From CAZOBJ01 sp964577825 (GTDB taxonomy: Bacteria; Planctomycetota; SZUA-567; JAFGNG01), in NCBI GenBank assembly GCA_964577825.1, contig CAZOBJ010000001.1, positions 1-64,000 on the forward strand: 64,000 nt of DNA. The letters are read 5' to 3'. The position numbers were made by a program, and so were the translations under genes. Positions 60,186 to 64,000 of the stretch are shown in pieces; within the stretch, counting starts at the first letter, position 1; each line of letters begins with the position of its first letter. The notes under the pieces are model-generated. The model was given only the letters and a program-made list of their open reading frames with translations, ran no database searches and had not been told where the DNA came from.

Positions 60186-62207
60186 TCAGGGGGCGTTCGT
60201 CGCGAACTGGATGATCACGTGATCCGATTCGGCCCCGTCACGGACCTCGATGGGGATACGCACCCGGCCGCCGGATATGTAGCAGAGCCCCGCGTCGTCC
60301 GATTCGCAGTGATAGACGGCGAAGTCCGCCGTCAGTTCAGTGTGGCCGGCTCTGGCCCGGAGGGACAGGCTCAGCCGTACGTCGCCGAGCGTAACCGGCT
60401 TCGCGGGCACGCCTGCAAGGACGGATTCGTCCGTGGTCTCCAGGGAGACCGAGGACGGCGCGTCGGGCGTCAGTTTCTGCCCGGCGGGCAGATCGACCTC
60501 GATGACCAGCTCGACCTGCCCGGCCCGCACGGCCTGCGCCGGCAGCTCGACCGCCTCCGGCCCGGTCCGGCGTGGCGCGGGCGCCGCGGGCGCCTGGAGC
60601 CCCTTGATCTGGAGCGTGCCGACCCGTCTGCTTGCCAGGTCGGCGACGCGGACGGCGTGGTTGCCCGTGTCCGCGACATAGAGCTTCCCGCCGGCAATGC
60701 TGACGCCGCCCGGTTCGTCGAAGGCAGCCTCCGCGCCGTCCCGCAGCCCGGCCTCACCCGTGCCGAGGAAGGTCTCGGATCGGCGCTCGTCGATGGCTAT
60801 GCGCTTGATCTTGTTGTTGTAGGTGTCGGCCACGTAGAGCGCACCCTCGTGGTAGGCGATGCCGAGTGGGTGCTGGAACCGGGCCTGCAGGCCGACGGCG
60901 TCCACGTCACCGAAGTCGAACAGGTCCCCGCCCGCGATGGTGTCCACGCGTTTCGCGCCGTCCAGGTCGGCGGAGCGGATCGCGCTGACCTCGCTGTCGG
61001 CGAAGTAGAGCCTGCGGCCATCCGTGGTGATGCCGGACGGCTGGGCAAGCGCGGCCCCGAGCAAGGAGCCGTCCCACCGGGCTTCCCTCCCGGAGCCGGC
61101 GTGCGCCTCCAGCACGGCACGGGGAGGGGCCAGGCGCCATATCTGGTGCGCGCCCGCCATGGCGATGTAGAGGCCCCCGTCGTGCAGCACCAGGTCCCAG
61201 GGCGAGGTGAGCGCGGTCGTCCTCCCCGGCGCGCTGCCGTCCAGGTAGTGGCCCTGTTCACCCGTCCCGGCGATGGTCGTCACCGTTCGTTCGCGCAGGT
61301 CGGCCAGGCGGATGACGTGGTTCTCGGTGTCGGCGATGTAGAGCCGGTCGCCGTCCAGGGCCATGCCCTGCGGGTGGCGGAAGGCAGCTTGCTCGAACGG
61401 GCCGTCGACGAGCCCCTCGGCCCCGCCGCCGATGGTGTCGAGCAGGCTCCCGTCGGAGAGGGCGACGACGAGGATGCGGTTGTGGTTGGAGTCCGCGACG
61501 AACAGCCGCCCGGACGCCTCGTCCGCCAGCACCTTGCCCGGGAAGGAGAGACCCGTCGCCGGCGGTGCCTGCTCCTCGCCGACGAGCCGCAGCCGTTTCC
61601 GGTCCATGAGCCCGCGGGCGTCGAACTGTGCGACCAGGTCGCGGATTGCGCCGGCGTACGCGTCGTAGACGCCCTCGCCGGAGCGCGGGGGGGCGGCGAT
61701 CTTGCCGGCAGGGTCGATCAGGACGGCCGTGGGCCACGCGCGCACGCCGTACAGGTCCCAGACCTCCATGTCGCGGTCGTTGACCACCGCGTGCTCTATC
61801 CCGTATCGCAGGATGGCCTGGCGGATGTTCTCGGTCTGTTGCTCGGCGGTGAACTTGGCCGAGTGGACGCCGATGACGACAAGCTCGTCGGCGAACTCGG
61901 CCTCCAGGCGCTTCAGGTCCGGGATGACGTGCATGCAGTTGATGCAGCAGTAGGTCCAGAAGTCCAGGAGCACGACCTTGCCGCGCAGCTCGTGCAGGTT
62001 GAGCGGCCTGCCCGTGTTGAGCCACGCCAGCCCGGCCGGGAACTCCGGCGCGCTCACGGCCCCGCTGCCCGCCATTGTCTGCTCCCTCCCCGTAAACCCT
62101 TGCGAAGCAAGAAACTGCAGCGCCAGAAGCGTCAGAGTCGCCAGAGCCGCGACGCACGCTGTTCCCCTGATTGACCGCGATACGGCCCCTCGGCAGGACA
62201 CTGCCAT
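60186..62207 (-). CDS. exported thioredoxin-like/NHL-repeat protein (NHLRC2-like)
   Basis: 673 aa. Signal peptide or anchor (ACVAALATLTLLALQFLA), then a thioredoxin-like domain (~55-200: VVLLDFWTYCCINCMHVIPDLKRL; the redox site is CCINC) and six or so NHL repeats (~210-500: PGKVLADEASGRLFVADSNHNRI, LYIADTENHVIRL, LYVADTYNNKIKRI, LYVADTGNHAVRVA) forming a beta-propeller. A C-terminal Ig-like region follows. This is the architecture of NHLRC2. It probably acts in the periplasm; function unknown. ATG 62207 has GGGGAAA upstream; an ATG at 62234 would lie at or before the predicted transcript start. Confidence 0.85.
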   Translation of the reverse strand: MAVSCRGAVSRSIRGTACVAALATLTLLALQFLASQGFTGREQTMAGSGAVSAPEFPAGLAWLNTGRPLNLHELRGKVVLLDFWTYCCINCMHVIPDLKRLEAEFADELVVIGVHSAKFTAEQQTENIRQAILRYGIEHAVVNDRDMEVWDLYGVRAWPTAVLIDPAGKIAAPPRSGEGVYDAYAGAIRDLVAQFDARGLMDRKRLRLVGEEQAPPATGLSFPGKVLADEASGRLFVADSNHNRILVVALSDGSLLDTIGGGAEGLVDGPFEQAAFRHPQGMALDGDRLYIADTENHVIRLADLRERTVTTIAGTGEQGHYLDGSAPGRTTALTSPWDLVLHDGGLYIAMAGAHQIWRLAPPRAVLEAHAGSGREARWDGSLLGAALAQPSGITTDGRRLYFADSEVSAIRSADLDGAKRVDTIAGGDLFDFGDVDAVGLQARFQHPLGIAYHEGALYVADTYNNKIKRIAIDERRSETFLGTGEAGLRDGAEAAFDEPGGVSIAGGKLYVADTGNHAVRVADLASRRVGTLQIKGLQAPAAPAPRRTGPEAVELPAQAVRAGQVELVIEVDLPAGQKLTPDAPSSVSLETTDESVLAGVPAKPVTLGDVRLSLSLRARAGHTELTADFAVYHCESDDAGLCYISGGRVRIPIEVRDGAESDHVIIQFATNAP

Positions 62208-62237
62208 AGCGATTTCCCCGGACATAACCCCCATTCC

Positions 62238-62266
62238 ATTGTAGCGGTTGCCTGCGCCATCGCCAA
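62238..62266 (-). promoter_or_regulatory. promoter for the thioredoxin-NHL gene
   Basis: Minus strand TTGGCG (62261-62266), 17-bp spacer, TACAAT (62238-62243). Confidence 0.6.
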
Positions 62267-62331
62267 CGCTGGAAGGAAACAGGGCGCGGGGTCGGGAGAG
62301 GCGTGCAATCGACGGCCGGCGGGGGAGGGGC

Positions 62332-63462
62332 TCAGTAGCAGCCGTATTCCTCGCAGACCTCGACCAGCCGGACGATGTTCTCGTCGGGCGTGTCGCGCCC
62401 GCACTGGTCGCCTGTGGACAGGATGTACCCGCCGCCTTCCATGGCGGCGTCGAGGCACTTGCGCGCCTCGCGCTCGACGCCCTGGGGGTCCATGCGCAGC
62501 ATCACTTCCGTGGTGTGCAGGTTGCCCTTCAGGGCGAGCTTGTGCCCGAACTCCTGTTTGACCTCGCGCAGATCGCAGTCGCCCATGGGGGGGGCTTCCA
62601 GCGGGTCTATGCAGTCCAGGTCCGTCTCGTTCGCGGCGAGCTCGACCAGGGCCCGCTCTTTGCCGCAGGAGTGCAGTGACGTGACGATCCCCGCCGCCTT
62701 GAACATGCGGGTCAACTCCACGACGGCAGGCAGGGAAATCTCCTTCATGATCTCCACGGACTGCATGGTGATAAGGCCTGAGTTGGGGAAGAAGACGAAG
62801 TCGGGCCGCACGTCCTGCTCGATGACCTGCCGCGCGATGCGCACGAGCCGGTCCGTGACCATCCGGGCGTATTCGACGACGAGGTCGTGATGGTCGTAGT
62901 AGTCGTAGAACGCCGCTTCGGCGGGCTCGCGCATCTGGAACATCAGCATGGGCAGGTCCATGCAGAGCCCGACGACGCCGTCCTCGCCCATGTCGGCCTG
63001 GACCTTCCTGTAGCCCTCGAAGGTGGCCCGGTCCGGGTCCCCCAGCAGGTATTGGAGGCAGTCGAACTGCGCCTCCAGGTCATCTATCCACTTCTTGGTG
63101 GGCGTCGGCGCCTCGTCCCGGAGGAAGGTCTCCTCCTGGGTCAGCTCGCCCGCGGGGCAGCGGAAGTGGTTGCGCACGACGAGCCGTTCGTCCGTCTGCT
63201 CCACGATCTCCCGCCGGCCTTCGGCGTCCGGGCGGCCTGGGACGCCGGGGTAGCCGTGGTGCGAGAAGCCGTCCACGCCGTAATAGCGGACGCAGTCGTT
63301 GTATGCCTTCCAGAGGGGCGGGTCGTGGTAGTAATAGACCTGCCAGAAGGGCACGCTGAGCAGCCGGACGGGGATGAGCCAGTTCGTGTCCGGAGAGGCC
63401 GGCACGCGGTCGGGCACGCCGCCGGTCATCGCGGTCAGCATCCTCTGCCGTCGGGTCATCAT
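62332..63462 (-). CDS. uroporphyrinogen decarboxylase (UroD)-like family protein
   Basis: 376 aa. TIM-barrel UroD-like protein: RRQRMLTAMTGGVPDRVP at the N-terminus, FPNSGLITMQSVEI, SLHSCGKERALVEL (the H-x-C-G metal/substrate motif shared with corrinoid methyltransferases of this superfamily) and ALKGNLHTTEVMLRM. Such proteins in non-haem context are often methyltransferases (MtaA/CmuA-like) or glycan-associated proteins of unknown function. The ATG at 63462 overlaps the stop of the upstream aldo/keto reductase gene (ATGATGA), so translation is coupled. Confidence 0.78.
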   Translation of the reverse strand: MMTRRQRMLTAMTGGVPDRVPASPDTNWLIPVRLLSVPFWQVYYYHDPPLWKAYNDCVRYYGVDGFSHHGYPGVPGRPDAEGRREIVEQTDERLVVRNHFRCPAGELTQEETFLRDEAPTPTKKWIDDLEAQFDCLQYLLGDPDRATFEGYRKVQADMGEDGVVGLCMDLPMLMFQMREPAEAAFYDYYDHHDLVVEYARMVTDRLVRIARQVIEQDVRPDFVFFPNSGLITMQSVEIMKEISLPAVVELTRMFKAAGIVTSLHSCGKERALVELAANETDLDCIDPLEAPPMGDCDLREVKQEFGHKLALKGNLHTTEVMLRMDPQGVEREARKCLDAAMEGGGYILSTGDQCGRDTPDENIVRLVEVCEEYGCY

Positions 63463-64000
63463 CGCGTTCGCCGCTCCGGCCCCGCGGCCTGCGGGTGGAT
63501 GAACCACGCCCTGCCGGGCTCCTTCTCGTAGAGGCGCTTGACCCTGTCCAGCAAGTCCCGGCGCTCGGCCTCCGAGAGCGCGCGGCCCTCGCGGGTCACA
63601 CGCACGTTCTGTTCGAGCTGCTCCACGTCGTCCACGCCGACAAGCGCCGTCGAGACATCCGGCAGGTCCAGGACAAACCGGAGCGCATCCTCGGCCAGCC
63701 CCGCCTCGCCGAACCAGCCGTGTGCCATCACCTTCATCCCGATCACGCCCACGCCGCGTTCGAGGGCAGCCGGCATGACAGTCTCGTAGAACGGCCGCAC
63801 GGCGGCCTGCATCGCGCCGAGGGACACGAGCAGGATGTCGAACGGGTACTCCTCCAACGCCCTGACCAGTATCTCCGGGTTCCGGTGCCCCGTCACGCCG
63901 ACGAATCGCACGGCGCCGGCCTGTCGGGACTCCTCAATGGCCCTCAGGGCGCCGTTTGGCCCCATGACCTCCGACAGCTCCTCCTCCCGCGCCAGGTCGT
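63459..64000 (-). CDS. aldo/keto reductase family protein, partial (runs off window end)
   Basis: At least 179 codons; the frame stays open to 64000, so the N-terminal half is outside the window. RAIEESRQAGAVRFVGVTGHRNPEILVRALEEYPFD and GVGVIGMKVMAHGWFG match the second half of the AKR barrel, and PDVSTALVGVDDVEQLEQNV is the C-terminal AKR strand and helix. The catalytic Tyr/Asp region would lie upstream and cannot be checked. Co-transcribed with the UroD-like gene. Confidence 0.85.
   Translation of the reverse strand, partial: DLAREEELSEVMGPNGALRAIEESRQAGAVRFVGVTGHRNPEILVRALEEYPFDILLVSLGAMQAAVRPFYETVMPAALERGVGVIGMKVMAHGWFGEAGLAEDALRFVLDLPDVSTALVGVDDVEQLEQNVRVTREGRALSEAERRDLLDRVKRLYEKEPGRAWFIHPQAAGPERRTR

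Overview
The window is high-GC (roughly two-thirds G+C), densely coded bacterial chromosome. I infer a Planctomycetota / PVC-type Gram-negative heterotroph. The grounds are a Kdo transferase (waaA, so LPS is made), a Ser/Thr kinase with a DLG loop and a single C-terminal membrane segment, sulfatase and polysaccharide-deacetylase genes, a short omega-like RNA polymerase gene beside gmk, and the block pheA-tpiA-secG-yicC-gmk-rpoZ-coaC-dut. The phylum call rests on gene content only. I saw no rRNA, tRNA, CRISPR array, phage or integrase.

Layout. 1-9.1 kb: rarA, a large lipoprotein hydrolase, a secreted deacetylase divergent from an S1 sulfatase, then thrS. 9.1-16.8 kb: MFS transporter, trmO plus a radical SAM protein, an SplB-like radical SAM protein, an orphan CooC-type ATPase, a CLC-CBS transporter and a DUF192 protein. 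16.8-23.9 kb: a GH42 beta-galactosidase divergent from an operon of a tandem nucleoside-diphosphate-kinase-like protein, an MBL hydrolase, purH and a GT4 glycosyltransferase. 23.9-28.9 kb: efp with a DUF2851 gene, a CapA-type protein and an ArsB/NhaD antiporter. 29-38.4 kb: the housekeeping operon (aromatic amino acids, glycolysis, secretion, GMP kinase, omega, CoA, dUTPase) followed by aconitase and NADP-isocitrate dehydrogenase. 38.4-48 kb: an MDR dehydrogenase, fumarase beta, endonuclease III, and a leftward envelope/metabolite-repair cluster (waaA, pilT, lipoprotein, nnrE, deoxyribosyltransferase, coiled-coil protein) divergent from a membrane Ser/Thr kinase. 48-55 kb: a leftward cluster with a CehA/McbA metallohydrolase, nucleoside hydrolase, rpiB, two membrane proteins and an M14 peptidase. 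55.2-57.5 kb: a decay zone, with a methyltransferase broken by a 127-bp MITE-like element and a sulfatase that has lost its catalytic N-terminus. 57.5-64 kb: DUF401 permease, a Cys/Met PLP enzyme, a thioredoxin-NHL protein, a UroD-family protein and a partial aldo/keto reductase.

Most transcription units begin with a recognisable sigma70-type promoter (TTGnnn, 16-18 bp, TAnnnT), and these fix several starts. Beyond the genes, the window carries three families of short intergenic repeats: CCACGACGACAC repeats, one of which encodes the RarA tail and two of which supply promoter-like elements; paired GTAGC...GCTAC hairpins; and the MITE, which contains such a hairpin pair. The points most worth a second look are the MITE-disrupted methyltransferase, the recurring hairpin doublet, the tandem NDK-like protein, the PurH catalytic-motif substitution and the repeat-borne promoters.
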